Part shown: in pieces, positions 50,025 through 57,673 of the stretch | How positions within the stretch are numbered: position 1 is the stretch's first letter | Layout of the letters: each line of letters begins with the position of its first letter | Assembly: GCF_026000435.1 (NCBI RefSeq) | Contig: NZ_AP026763.1 | Coordinates: 62,001-126,000, forward strand | Length of the DNA stretch: 64,000 bases | Source: Vibrio sp. STUT-A11 | GTDB lineage: Bacteria; Pseudomonadota; Gammaproteobacteria; Enterobacterales; Vibrionaceae | Direction of reading: 5' to 3' | The notes under the pieces: model-generated | The model's database searches: none | What the model was told of the DNA's origin: nothing | The model's input: the letters and a program-made list of their open reading frames with translations, nothing else | Program-made: the position numbers and the translations under genes

Positions 50025-51254
50025 ATGACGGAAAAAAAGAAGCGCGGATTACTTTCGTGGCTAGGTTTTGGTGATGAAGAACAAAGCCAACAACCAAAAA
50101 CTGAAGAAACAGTAAAAGAAGAAGCAGTGGAAGCGGCTTCTGAAGAGCAACCTACTGAAGAGGGTGCTCTGCAAGCAGAAGAAAAAAATAGAGTTGAAGA
50201 CGAGCCTGAAAAGGCTGAAGCTGTCCCAGCAGAAGCAGAAGCAGAAGCAGAAGCAGAAGCAGAAGCAGAAGCAGAAGCAGAAGAGCCTGAAGTGTCAGTG
50301 ATGCCTCGCGTTCAGGAGCAGGAAAAACCAACCGAAAGCTTCTTTGCACGCCTAAAGCGCAGCTTAAGTCGTACCAAAGCCAATATCGGTGCTGGCTTCT
50401 TTGGTTTGTTCAGCGGTAAAAAAATCGATGATGACCTGTTCGAGGAGCTGGAAGAGCAACTGCTCATCGCTGATGTGGGTATGAATACCACAACAAAAAT
50501 CATCAACAACCTGACTGAAAAAGCATCTCGCGGCGATCTTAAAGACGGCGAAGCTCTTTACGGCTTGTTGAAAGAAGAAATGGCAGACATTCTATCTAAA
50601 GTTGAACAGCCTTTAGAAGTCGACACGAGTAAAACGCCATACGTTATCTTGATGGTTGGCGTAAATGGTGTTGGTAAAACCACGACGATCGGTAAGCTGG
50701 CGAAGCAGTTCCAGAACCAGGGTAAGAAAGTGATGTTGGCTGCTGGCGATACTTTCCGTGCGGCAGCGGTAGAGCAACTTCAGGTATGGGGTGAGCGCAA
50801 CAACGTTCCTGTGATTGCTCAACATACTGGTGCTGACAGTGCTTCAGTTATCTATGATGCGATTGAAGCGGCAAAAGCGCGTGGCGTGGATGTGGTGATC
50901 GCCGATACCGCTGGCCGTCTGCAAAACAAAGCGAACCTGATGGAAGAGTTGCGCAAGATCATTCGTGTGATGAAGAAGATTGATGACACAGCACCTCACG
51001 AAATCATGCTGACACTCGATGCCGGAACTGGTCAAAATGCGATCAGCCAGGCGAAGCTTTTCAGTGACGTTTCACCTATCACTGGGATTACACTGACTAA
51101 ACTAGATGGTACAGCAAAAGGTGGCGTTATCTTCGCTATCGCTGATCAGTTCGGTATTCCAATCCGTTACATTGGTGTGGGTGAAGGTATCGAAGATTTG
51201 CGTCCTTTTGAAACTCAAGAGTTCATTGACGCACTGTTCAGCCGCGAAGAGTAA
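50025..51254 (+). CDS. ftsY: FtsY, signal recognition particle receptor
   Basis: FtsY docks ribosome-SRP complexes at the membrane. The 409-residue product has an acidic N-terminal A domain, an NG domain with GVNGVGKTTTIGKLA (P-loop), DTFRAAAVEQL, DTAGRLQNK and TKLDGTAKGG. The A domain contains nine tandem GCAGAA units (50229-50282) giving (AE)9, which is variable in other FtsY proteins. It leads the conserved ftsYEX operon, 22 bases before ftsE. Confidence 0.97.
   Translation: MTEKKKRGLLSWLGFGDEEQSQQPKTEETVKEEAVEAASEEQPTEEGALQAEEKNRVEDEPEKAEAVPAEAEAEAEAEAEAEAEAEEPEVSVMPRVQEQEKPTESFFARLKRSLSRTKANIGAGFFGLFSGKKIDDDLFEELEEQLLIADVGMNTTTKIINNLTEKASRGDLKDGEALYGLLKEEMADILSKVEQPLEVDTSKTPYVILMVGVNGVGKTTTIGKLAKQFQNQGKKVMLAAGDTFRAAAVEQLQVWGERNNVPVIAQHTGADSASVIYDAIEAAKARGVDVVIADTAGRLQNKANLMEELRKIIRVMKKIDDTAPHEIMLTLDAGTGQNAISQAKLFSDVSPITGITLTKLDGTAKGGVIFAIADQFGIPIRYIGVGEGIEDLRPFETQEFIDALFSREE
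50229..50282 (+). repeat. Nine tandem GCAGAA hexamers inside ftsY
   Basis: A perfect 54-base simple repeat encoding alternating Ala-Glu. Each unit is two codons, so gain or loss of units would change length without shifting frame. Confidence 0.9.
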
Positions 51255-51276
51255 ATTAAGTGAGAGGGAATCAAGG

Positions 51277-51951
51277 GTGATCAAATTTCAGCAAGTGAGT
51301 AAAGCTTACCGCGGTGGTCGACAAGCACTGCAAAAAGTCGACTTTCACCTAAGGCGTGGAGAGATGGCGTTTTTAGGCGGGCATTCTGGCGCTGGTAAAA
51401 GTACCTTGCTGAAATTGATCTGTGCGATTGAGCGTCCGACTGATGGCACCATTCATTTTAATGATCATGATATCACTCGTATTTCGAACCGAGATATCCC
51501 GTTTCTACGCCGTAATATCGGCATCGTATTTCAGGATCACCGTTTGCTGATGGATCGCAGTGTGTACGACAATGTCGCACTGCCGATGCGTATCGAATCG
51601 ATTTCTGAAAATGAAATAAAACGTCGCGTTTCGGCGTCGTTGGATAAAACCGGCCTGCTCGATAAAGCACGTTGTTTGCCAAGTCAACTTTCGGGTGGTG
51701 AGCAACAACGTGTGGGGATTGCCCGTGCGGTAGTGAATCGACCAACCTTGCTGGTGGCGGATGAGCCTACGGGTAACCTTGACCCTGAGTTATCTAACCG
51801 AGTGCTGCGACTGTTTGAAGAGTTTAATCGTGCTGGTGTCACCATCCTACTCGCGACGCACGATATCGGGTTAGTAAACACTCGCCCACAATATCGTCAT
51901 TTTGAATTGAATCAAGGTTTCCTAAGCGAGGTACAAGACTATGGCAGGTAA
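51277..51951 (+). CDS. ftsE: FtsE, cell-division ABC ATPase
   Basis: FtsE with FtsX activates cell-wall hydrolysis at the septum. The GTG at 51277 (GTGATCAAATTTCAG), with AGAGGGA upstream, gives the standard 224-residue length; a longer frame upstream overlaps ftsY. Walker A is GHSGAGKST, the signature is LSGGEQQRVGIARA, Walker B is LLVADEP and the switch His is in LATHD. It overlaps ftsX by 11 bases. Confidence 0.96.
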   Translation: MIKFQQVSKAYRGGRQALQKVDFHLRRGEMAFLGGHSGAGKSTLLKLICAIERPTDGTIHFNDHDITRISNRDIPFLRRNIGIVFQDHRLLMDRSVYDNVALPMRIESISENEIKRRVSASLDKTGLLDKARCLPSQLSGGEQQRVGIARAVVNRPTLLVADEPTGNLDPELSNRVLRLFEEFNRAGVTILLATHDIGLVNTRPQYRHFELNQGFLSEVQDYGR

Positions 51952-52909
51952 AAAAATCTCGCAAAAGAAAGGTAAAGGCAGCAGTGCTAAGCGCGCCAAT
52001 ACTGATGGTTTTTTCTCTGTTCATATTAAACAAGCAAAAGCGTCTTTTGCTGCCTTGTGGCAACGACCTTTGGGGAACATTTTAACGCTGGCTGTGGTTT
52101 CAATCGCACTGGCGATGCCTGCCTGTTTGTACTTATTAGGTAAAAATGTCGCGGGTGCGGCAGAAGATGTCGCATCACCATCACAAGTTAGTGCTTACTT
52201 AGTAGAAGGTATGCCTGATGCACGTGTAATGGTGCTCAAAGATGAAATAGAAACCTGGCCGTTAGTAGGTACTGTGGAATACATTTCTCCGCAGCAAGGG
52301 TTGGCTGATCTAAGCCAATATGCGGGCTTCGATCAGGCGTTGAGTTTGTTAAGTGGCTATGCACTACCAGGCGTACTGGTGATTACACCGGACTCTGAAC
52401 TGAAAAGTGATATTCAGTCTATAGCCCAGGACGTTCGTAAGCAGCAAGATGTTACCGATGTGCGACTCGATGAGGACTGGCTGGCTCGACTTGATGCCAT
52501 CAAAACACTGGCCAGTATTATCGTTATTACACTTTCGGTACTGATGCTCGGCGCGGTATTTTTAATTGTTGGTAATACATTACGATTCAATGTGCTGGCG
52601 AACAAAGAAGAGATTCAAACCATGAAGCTGATTGGTGCAACTGACAGCTTTATTCTTCGCCCTTATTTATACACTGGAATGTGGTTCGGTGTATTGGGGG
52701 CAACCATCGCTTGGTTAGTGACGACAGTGATGACTTTCGTTATGAACAGTGCGGTGGAAGATTTAGCGGCATTGTATGACAGCCAGTTCCGTTTGAATGG
52801 TCTAAACTGGGATGAATCTCTGCTACTCATCATTACGGGTAGCTTGATAGGTTGCATCGCTGCGCGCATTTCTGCCCAGCGTCACCTAAAAGAAATTGAA
52901 CCAGTTTAA
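51941..52909 (+). CDS. ftsX: FtsX, cell-division ABC transporter-like membrane subunit
   Basis: The 322-residue product has a basic cytoplasmic tail, a first membrane segment (ILTLAVVSIALAMPACLYLL), a periplasmic domain, and three further membrane segments typical of FtsX (IIVITLSVLMLGAVFLIV; YLYTGMWFGVLGATIAWLV; LLLIITGSLIGCIAARI). FtsX couples FtsE ATP hydrolysis to the periplasmic EnvC-amidase system. The tail carries the conserved LKLIGAT-like KEEIQTMKLIGAT. It is the last gene of ftsYEX. Confidence 0.96.
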   Translation: MAGKKISQKKGKGSSAKRANTDGFFSVHIKQAKASFAALWQRPLGNILTLAVVSIALAMPACLYLLGKNVAGAAEDVASPSQVSAYLVEGMPDARVMVLKDEIETWPLVGTVEYISPQQGLADLSQYAGFDQALSLLSGYALPGVLVITPDSELKSDIQSIAQDVRKQQDVTDVRLDEDWLARLDAIKTLASIIVITLSVLMLGAVFLIVGNTLRFNVLANKEEIQTMKLIGATDSFILRPYLYTGMWFGVLGATIAWLVTTVMTFVMNSAVEDLAALYDSQFRLNGLNWDESLLLIITGSLIGCIAARISAQRHLKEIEPV

Positions 52910-53084
52910 GTGATGACGGTCTTATACTTGGAATTTATGAGCACAAGCTAATTTGTACCTCTTGTATAGAACACTTGTTTATGGATAATTGCTCGCCCTT
53001 CTTGAAACTTGTTCATTTTGAGTTCAAGATATCGAAGCTAAATTGCAATGTAATGCTCCAGATCAGAGATTGATGAGGAATTGA

Positions 53085-53942
53085 ATGACAAAAGAAGCGT
53101 ATCCGATGGCTCTAGTCACGCAAGATAGTCTTGATAGCTATATTCGCTCCGTTAACAGCTACCCAATGCTGACGGTAGATGAAGAGCGTGAGCTGGCAGA
53201 ACGATTACACTACAAAGGTGAGATTGAAGCCGCGAAAGGGCTGATCCTATCGCACCTGAGATTCGTTGTTCACGTTGCTCGAGGTTACTCAGGCTACGGT
53301 TTGCCAATGGCAGACTTAGTGCAAGAGGGTAATATCGGCCTAATGAAAGCCGTTAAGCGTTTTAACCCAGAAGTGGGTGTGCGTTTGGTGTCTTTTGCGG
53401 TCCACTGGATTAAAGCTGAGATTCATGAATACGTGCTGCGTAACTGGCGTATTGTTAAAATCGCAACGACCAAAGCACAACGTAAATTGTTCTTTAACCT
53501 GCGCAAGTCGAAAAAGCGTCTGGGTTGGTTCAATAACGGCGAAGTCGAAACCGTTGCTCGTGAATTAGGTGTTGAGCCTGCAGAAGTCCGTGAGATGGAG
53601 TCCCGTCTGGCGGCAGTCGACTCTACGTTCGATATGCCAACCGACGAAGACGATAGCTCAAACAACTACACTGCACCGATGCTTTATCTGGAAGATAAAT
53701 CGTCAGATGTTGCTGATAACGTTGAAGCAGCAAACTGGGAAATGCATACCAACAATCGTCTTGGTCATGCATTGGCAAGCCTGGATGAGCGTAGTCAGCG
53801 TATTGTACGTTCTCGTTGGTTAGATGATGAGAAATCCACACTGCAGGAGCTGGCTGATGAGTTTGGTGTGTCTGCCGAGCGTATTCGTCAGCTGGAAAAG
53901 AATGCAATGAAGAAGCTCAAACTGGCCGTTGGTGAGTTCTAA
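53085..53942 (+). CDS. rpoH: RNA polymerase sigma-32 (heat-shock sigma factor)
   Basis: The 285-residue sigma factor has region 2 (SHLRFVVHVARGYSGYGLPMADLVQEGNIGLMKAVKRFNP...FAVHWIKAEI), the RpoH box (QRKLFFNLRKSKKRLGW) specific to sigma-32, and region 4 with a helix-turn-helix (TLQELADEFGVSAERIRQLEKNAMKKL). It directs heat-shock gene transcription. The 175-base leader before it shows no sigma-E or sigma-32 promoter I can defend. GATGAGGAATTG precedes the ATG. Confidence 0.97.
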   Translation: MTKEAYPMALVTQDSLDSYIRSVNSYPMLTVDEERELAERLHYKGEIEAAKGLILSHLRFVVHVARGYSGYGLPMADLVQEGNIGLMKAVKRFNPEVGVRLVSFAVHWIKAEIHEYVLRNWRIVKIATTKAQRKLFFNLRKSKKRLGWFNNGEVETVARELGVEPAEVREMESRLAAVDSTFDMPTDEDDSSNNYTAPMLYLEDKSSDVADNVEAANWEMHTNNRLGHALASLDERSQRIVRSRWLDDEKSTLQELADEFGVSAERIRQLEKNAMKKLKLAVGEF

Positions 53943-53974
53943 CGCTAGCTTCTAAGCAAAGCCAATTTTCATAG

Positions 53975-54005
53975 AAAGCCGAGATCATCTGATCTCGGCT
54001 TTTTT
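53975..54005 (+). terminator. Terminator of rpoH
   Basis: AAAGCCGAGATC pairs with GATCTCGGCTTT around ATCT, then a T-run. Confidence 0.92.
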
Positions 54006-54056
54006 ATTTTGGATCGAAAGTCGATAACGTTTGCGATCTAAATTTTATGTGTTACC

Positions 54057-54243
54057 TGTGCATAACTCTGTGAAGTAATTATTTATCAACTGTTCGAAAG
54101 CGGGGAAAAATAAGGCGTTCAGGCGTTTTTCCGGTTGGGGATAGTTAATAATATACACACAGCTAGATCAAGATCATCACTACATATTGTGGATTAAAAG
54201 ATCAAAATATACTTTATCAACGCAATCCACAGCTTTATCCACA
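54057..54243. other. Cluster of DnaA-box-like sites between rpoH and glpE
   Basis: A perfect TTATCCACA (54235-54243) and TGTGCATAA (54057-54065, complement TTATGCACA) accompany close variants: ATATACACA (54151-54159), TGTGGATTA (54188-54196) and CAATCCACA (54223-54231). The region is AT-rich and carries several GATC sites. It could bind DnaA, but it is not between the genes that flank oriC in vibrios (mioC/mnmG). Confidence 0.55.
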
Positions 54244-54324
54244 TCTGGTTGTAATGTGTACACTTTTAAATTCCCGGATAATTCTTGTGTCTAAATTTAG
54301 CGTTGGATAGGTTACAATGGCAGC

Positions 54325-54410
54325 ATATACCCAAGTGACTTTATGACGCGAAACCTAGGCTACCTTGTGATTCTGGCTCAACCGCACGTCACTAGGTTAT
54401 TTGGGTATAT
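54325..54410. repeat. 86-base palindromic element before glpE
   Basis: Terminal inverted repeats ATATACCCAA (54325-54334) and TTGGGTATAT (54401-54410) bracket GTGAC...GTCAC arms and an internal ACCTAGG. This has the form of a small dispersed palindromic element common in vibrios. The rest of 53943-54432 shows no gene. Confidence 0.6.
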
Positions 54411-54432
54411 TAATAAGACAATGAGAAAGTAA

Positions 54433-54753
54433 ATGGATCAGTTTCAGCATATCGATGTACAAGGTGCACAAGCACTGCTCGAGCAGGGCGAAGCAAAACT
54501 TGTAGATATCCGTGACCCTCAATCGTTTGCCGTAGCACATGCAGAGTCAGCCTTTCATTTAACCAACGACTCGATCGTCTCTTTCATGGACGATGTGGAA
54601 TTCGAGCAACCGGTGCTTGTGATGTGCTATCACGGCATTAGCAGTCAGGGTGCAGCGCAATACTTAGTAAACCAAGGCTTTGAGCAGGTCTACAGTGTGG
54701 ACGGTGGTTTTGAAGCCTGGCAACGCGCCGAGCTACCGATAGTGAGAAGTTAA
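54433..54753 (+). CDS. glpE: GlpE, thiosulfate sulfurtransferase (rhodanese)
   Basis: A single-domain rhodanese of 106 residues, the usual GlpE length. The active-site loop is MCYHGISSQG with Cys65, and ARLVDIRDPQSF-like KLVDIRDPQSF opens the domain. It transfers sulfur from thiosulfate to cyanide in vitro; the natural acceptor is unsettled. Its stop overlaps the glpG start (TAATG), as in E. coli. Confidence 0.94.
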   Translation: MDQFQHIDVQGAQALLEQGEAKLVDIRDPQSFAVAHAESAFHLTNDSIVSFMDDVEFEQPVLVMCYHGISSQGAAQYLVNQGFEQVYSVDGGFEAWQRAELPIVRS

Positions 54754-55595
54754 TGAAGAGATTGGTAACGTTAAATAACCCACGCATGGCACAGGCTTTC
54801 ATCGATTATATGGCGTCGCGTCATATAGAAATTCAGATGATGCCTGAAGGTCAGGGGCAGTTTGCGCTTTGGCTAACGGATAGCCAACATGAAATCGAGG
54901 CAGAAGCTGAGCTAAAACATTTCTTGGCTAACCCTTCCGATTCCAAATACAGCGCTGCTTCGTGGAACGTTGCTGATACTCGCAAGAGTCAATTTCATTA
55001 CTCAAGCCCAAGCATCATGAGTATGGTCAAAGCGAAAGCTGGCCCGGTGACGTTACTGATCATGGCTGTGTGTGTCGTTATCTACATTTTGCAAATGATC
55101 GGTTTTGGACGGGGCGTGTTTGCATCGCTGCATTTTCCTGCGTTTGAAGGTCAACAGTGGCAGCTTTGGCGTTGGCTGAGTCATGCTTTGCTGCATTTCT
55201 CCGCAACTCATATCATCTTCAACTTATTGTGGTGGTGGCAATTGGGGGGGGATATTGAACGTCGCCTCGGTTCCGGAAAGCTACTGCAAATCTTTGTTGT
55301 TTCCGCAGCCTTGTCTGGCGTGGGGCAATTTTATGTTGAAGGTGCGAATTTTGGTGGGTTATCTGGTGTGGTATACGCGCTACTCGGTTATCTGTGGATC
55401 TTAGGTTATCGTCTGCCTCATCTGGGATTGACGTTACCAAAACCGATTATCGTGTTTATGTTGGTGTGGCTAGTGCTAGGTTTCGTTCAGCCGTTTATGG
55501 CGATTGCCAATACCGCGCATTTGGTGGGACTGATTTCGGGAATGGCGATTGCGCTGTTTGACTCCGGAAAAATGAAGTACCAGCAGAAAGCTTAA
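54753..55595 (+). CDS. glpG: GlpG, rhomboid intramembrane serine protease
   Basis: The 280-residue protein has a soluble N-terminal domain and six membrane segments. The catalytic Ser is in GGLSGVVYALLGY (GxSG) and the His in NTAHLVGLISGMAIAL. HALLHFSATHIIFNLLWWW carries the conserved loop and His-Asn residues of the oxyanion site. In E. coli it cleaves membrane protein substrates, but the physiological targets are poorly known. It is translationally coupled to glpE. Confidence 0.95.
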   Translation: MKRLVTLNNPRMAQAFIDYMASRHIEIQMMPEGQGQFALWLTDSQHEIEAEAELKHFLANPSDSKYSAASWNVADTRKSQFHYSSPSIMSMVKAKAGPVTLLIMAVCVVIYILQMIGFGRGVFASLHFPAFEGQQWQLWRWLSHALLHFSATHIIFNLLWWWQLGGDIERRLGSGKLLQIFVVSAALSGVGQFYVEGANFGGLSGVVYALLGYLWILGYRLPHLGLTLPKPIIVFMLVWLVLGFVQPFMAIANTAHLVGLISGMAIALFDSGKMKYQQKA

Positions 55596-55611
55596 GGCAT
55601 AAAGAAGAGAT

Positions 55612-55635
55612 AAAAAAGGCCGCCAGAAGCGGCCT
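55612..55635 (-). terminator. Terminator of the FliL-like gene
   Basis: AGGCCGC pairs with GCGGCCT around CAGAA; on the minus strand the run of six T residues follows. It may also slow glpG transcription on the plus strand. Confidence 0.8.
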
Positions 55636-55658
55636 GTTCGTATCAGTTAAAGTCGCGT

Positions 55659-56069
55659 CTACTGATAGAGATATTTGGTAAACAGCAAATCCGCAATAAC
55701 GGTTTTCCCAGTTTCCGGCAGGAGTGTTTCGTTTAACCTTGTTACCAAGGTCTTACGCAAATCTTCCCGACCAGAAAGAGACTTGATAGTATCTTCTGTC
55801 TGCTTGCCGAGTAACTCAATGATGGCATCGCGAATCAATGGTTGGTGATGTTCAATGATGGTCAGGTCTTGCTGACTCATGACCATGATATCGATACGCA
55901 CCTGAACGTAACCTAACTTTTTTCCTTTAGTGTAAAAGTTTGTCGTTAAGTCTGGTTCTAAAGTGAAGTACGCCAACTGAGCTCCAGCTTGTTCCGTTTC
56001 AGCCCAGGTTGGTGTGGAGATAAGCATGGTTAACGCAAAAATAGTTTGGGCTATATAACGTTTGTACAT
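55659..56069 (-). CDS. Orphan FliL-like protein
   Basis: The 136-residue product has a cleavable-looking signal (YIAQTIFALTMLISTPTWA) rather than the usual FliL membrane anchor. A FliL-type domain follows: LAYFTLEPDLTTNFYTKGKKLGYVQVRIDIMV...HQPLIRDAIIELLGKQTEDTIKSLSGREDLRKTLVTRLN. FliL binds the flagellar stator in other systems. There is no other flagellar gene in this window, so its partner is unknown. It is divergent from ubiC. Confidence 0.82.
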   Translation of the reverse strand: MYKRYIAQTIFALTMLISTPTWAETEQAGAQLAYFTLEPDLTTNFYTKGKKLGYVQVRIDIMVMSQQDLTIIEHHQPLIRDAIIELLGKQTEDTIKSLSGREDLRKTLVTRLNETLLPETGKTVIADLLFTKYLYQ

Positions 56070-56221
56070 ATTTCTAACTTTTCTTTCTCTGGATCGCGAT
56101 ATTCGAATCGCTTCAGTCTTGGTACAATAGACCGTCTATAACAAATAATGAACTTACGGTTTCAGTAAGACGGTAAGTTGTTGCTTTATTCTACGCATAA
56201 AGCCTCTAATTGAATACTAGT

Positions 56222-56761
56222 ATGAATCAGCCAACATCACTCTATCTTGCTTCTTTATTGGAAGTAGAGTGGCAAAAGCCCGAAGAATTTGAATTTCCAA
56301 ATGAATTGTCCAAGCATTGGCTTGAAGAACAAGGGTCTTTGTCACGTCGTTTAAAGCAGCACTGTCAGGCTTTGACAGTGGAATTGCTACAAAATCAAAT
56401 TGTCACTGCCAAGACACTGAAACAGGATGAAAGTCAGTTATTATCTGAGCAAGATTGCCTGTTACGAGAGGTGGTTTTGTGTGGTGATGACAGTCCTTGG
56501 GTTATAGGACGTACGCTCATTCCCTGTACGACACTGGTGGATCAGCAATACGATTTGGCTGAACAAGGGGATATCCCTTTAGGTCTGACCGTTTTTAGTG
56601 CGGATAACGTAGAGCGAGACTCACTGCAAATAGGCTGGGCCAATCTGCCTCAAGGACGATTTTTAGCGCGACGTTCAAGGTTGTGGATGAATCACAAACC
56701 GATGTTAGTCGCCGAGTTATTCTTATCTCTTTCACCTATTTACGCTAAGGAGAGGGTGTAA
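56222..56761 (+). CDS. ubiC: Chorismate pyruvate-lyase
   Basis: UbiC makes 4-hydroxybenzoate from chorismate, the first committed step of ubiquinone synthesis. Using ATG 56222 the product is 179 residues; an in-frame TTG at 56210 is possible. LLREVVLCGDDSPWVIGRTLIP carries the active-site Arg, and the C-terminal GRFLARRSRLWM...LLVAELFL-like segment ends the domain. The stop abuts the ubiA start. Confidence 0.93.
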   Translation: MNQPTSLYLASLLEVEWQKPEEFEFPNELSKHWLEEQGSLSRRLKQHCQALTVELLQNQIVTAKTLKQDESQLLSEQDCLLREVVLCGDDSPWVIGRTLIPCTTLVDQQYDLAEQGDIPLGLTVFSADNVERDSLQIGWANLPQGRFLARRSRLWMNHKPMLVAELFLSLSPIYAKERV

Positions 56762-57616
56762 ATGACCGCAGATAAAGCCAAAGCATATTGGCAACTGACG
56801 CGAATGGATCGACCAATTGGGTCCTTGCTACTGCTGTGGCCTACCGTTTGGGCTCTTGTCATTGCAGCTCAGGGTATGCCGAGTTGGGATGTTTTGTTTG
56901 TGTTTGTATTAGGCGTGTTTCTAATGCGAAGTGCAGGTTGTGTGATCAACGACTTCGCTGATCGTAAAGTCGATGGTCACGTTAAGCGCACCAAACAACG
57001 CCCGTTACCATCGGGCAAAGTCACGGCGAAAGAAGCAATAGGCCTGTTTCTAGTGTTAGCCGTGAGCTCATTTTTATTGGTTCTGACCATGAATCCACTG
57101 ACGATTCAGCTGTCGTTTGCAGGTGTTGTGTTGGCTTTCATCTACCCATTTATGAAGCGCTACACCCATCTTCCACAATTGTTTTTGGGGCTGGCGTTTA
57201 GTTGGGCAATCCCGATGGCGTGGGCAGCACAAACGGGTGAACTGCCTTTGATCGTATGGTTTATCTTTGTGATTAATGCGCTGTGGACCATTGCTTACGA
57301 CACCCAATATGCCATGGTTGACCGTGATGATGATTTGAAAATTGGCATCAAATCGACCGCGATTCTGTTCGGTCGCCATGACAAGCTAATCATCGGTATT
57401 TTACAACTCATTACCTTAGCGATGCTGGTTGGGCTGGGACAGTATTACCAGTTAGGGCAGAGCTACTACTGGACGATTCTGATTGCCGCTTCACTGTTTG
57501 TTTATCAGCAGCATTTGATTCGCCACCGAGAACGCGATCTATGCTTTAGAGCATTTCTCAACAATAACTATGTCGGTATGGTTATCGCTGTCGGTTTATT
57601 AGTGGCGTTTTGGTAG
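56762..57616 (+). CDS. ubiA: 4-hydroxybenzoate octaprenyltransferase
   Basis: UbiA attaches the polyprenyl tail to 4-hydroxybenzoate in the inner membrane. The 284-residue product has about nine membrane segments and both aspartate-rich motifs: NDFADRKVDGHVKRTKQRPL near residue 65 and YDTQYAMVDRDDDLKIGIKSTA near 178. It begins immediately after the ubiC stop. Together with ubiD at the left end, three ubiquinone genes occur in this window. Confidence 0.96.
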   Translation: MTADKAKAYWQLTRMDRPIGSLLLLWPTVWALVIAAQGMPSWDVLFVFVLGVFLMRSAGCVINDFADRKVDGHVKRTKQRPLPSGKVTAKEAIGLFLVLAVSSFLLVLTMNPLTIQLSFAGVVLAFIYPFMKRYTHLPQLFLGLAFSWAIPMAWAAQTGELPLIVWFIFVINALWTIAYDTQYAMVDRDDDLKIGIKSTAILFGRHDKLIIGILQLITLAMLVGLGQYYQLGQSYYWTILIAASLFVYQQHLIRHRERDLCFRAFLNNNYVGMVIAVGLLVAFW

Positions 57617-57630
57617 GAACTCGAAAATTG

Positions 57631-57659
57631 AAAAAGGCATCCGATTGGATGCCTTTTTT
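57631..57659. terminator. Bidirectional terminator between ubiA and plsB
   Basis: AAAAAGGCATCC pairs with GGATGCCTTTTT around GATT, then a T-run. The genes converge here. Confidence 0.93.
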
Positions 57660-57673
57660 GTTAGTGCGTTTTG

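Noticed and set aside
53001..53030. Sigma-32 or sigma-E promoter before rpoH (CTTGAAACTT...)
   Set aside because: A -35-like CTTGAAA/GAAACTT is present but no matching -10 lies at the right spacing.
54057..54243. Chromosomal replication origin oriC
   Set aside because: DnaA-box-like sites and AT-rich DNA are present, but the neighbours are rpoH and glpE, not mioC/mnmG, and there is no regular 13-mer array. Treated as a possible DnaA-binding locus only.
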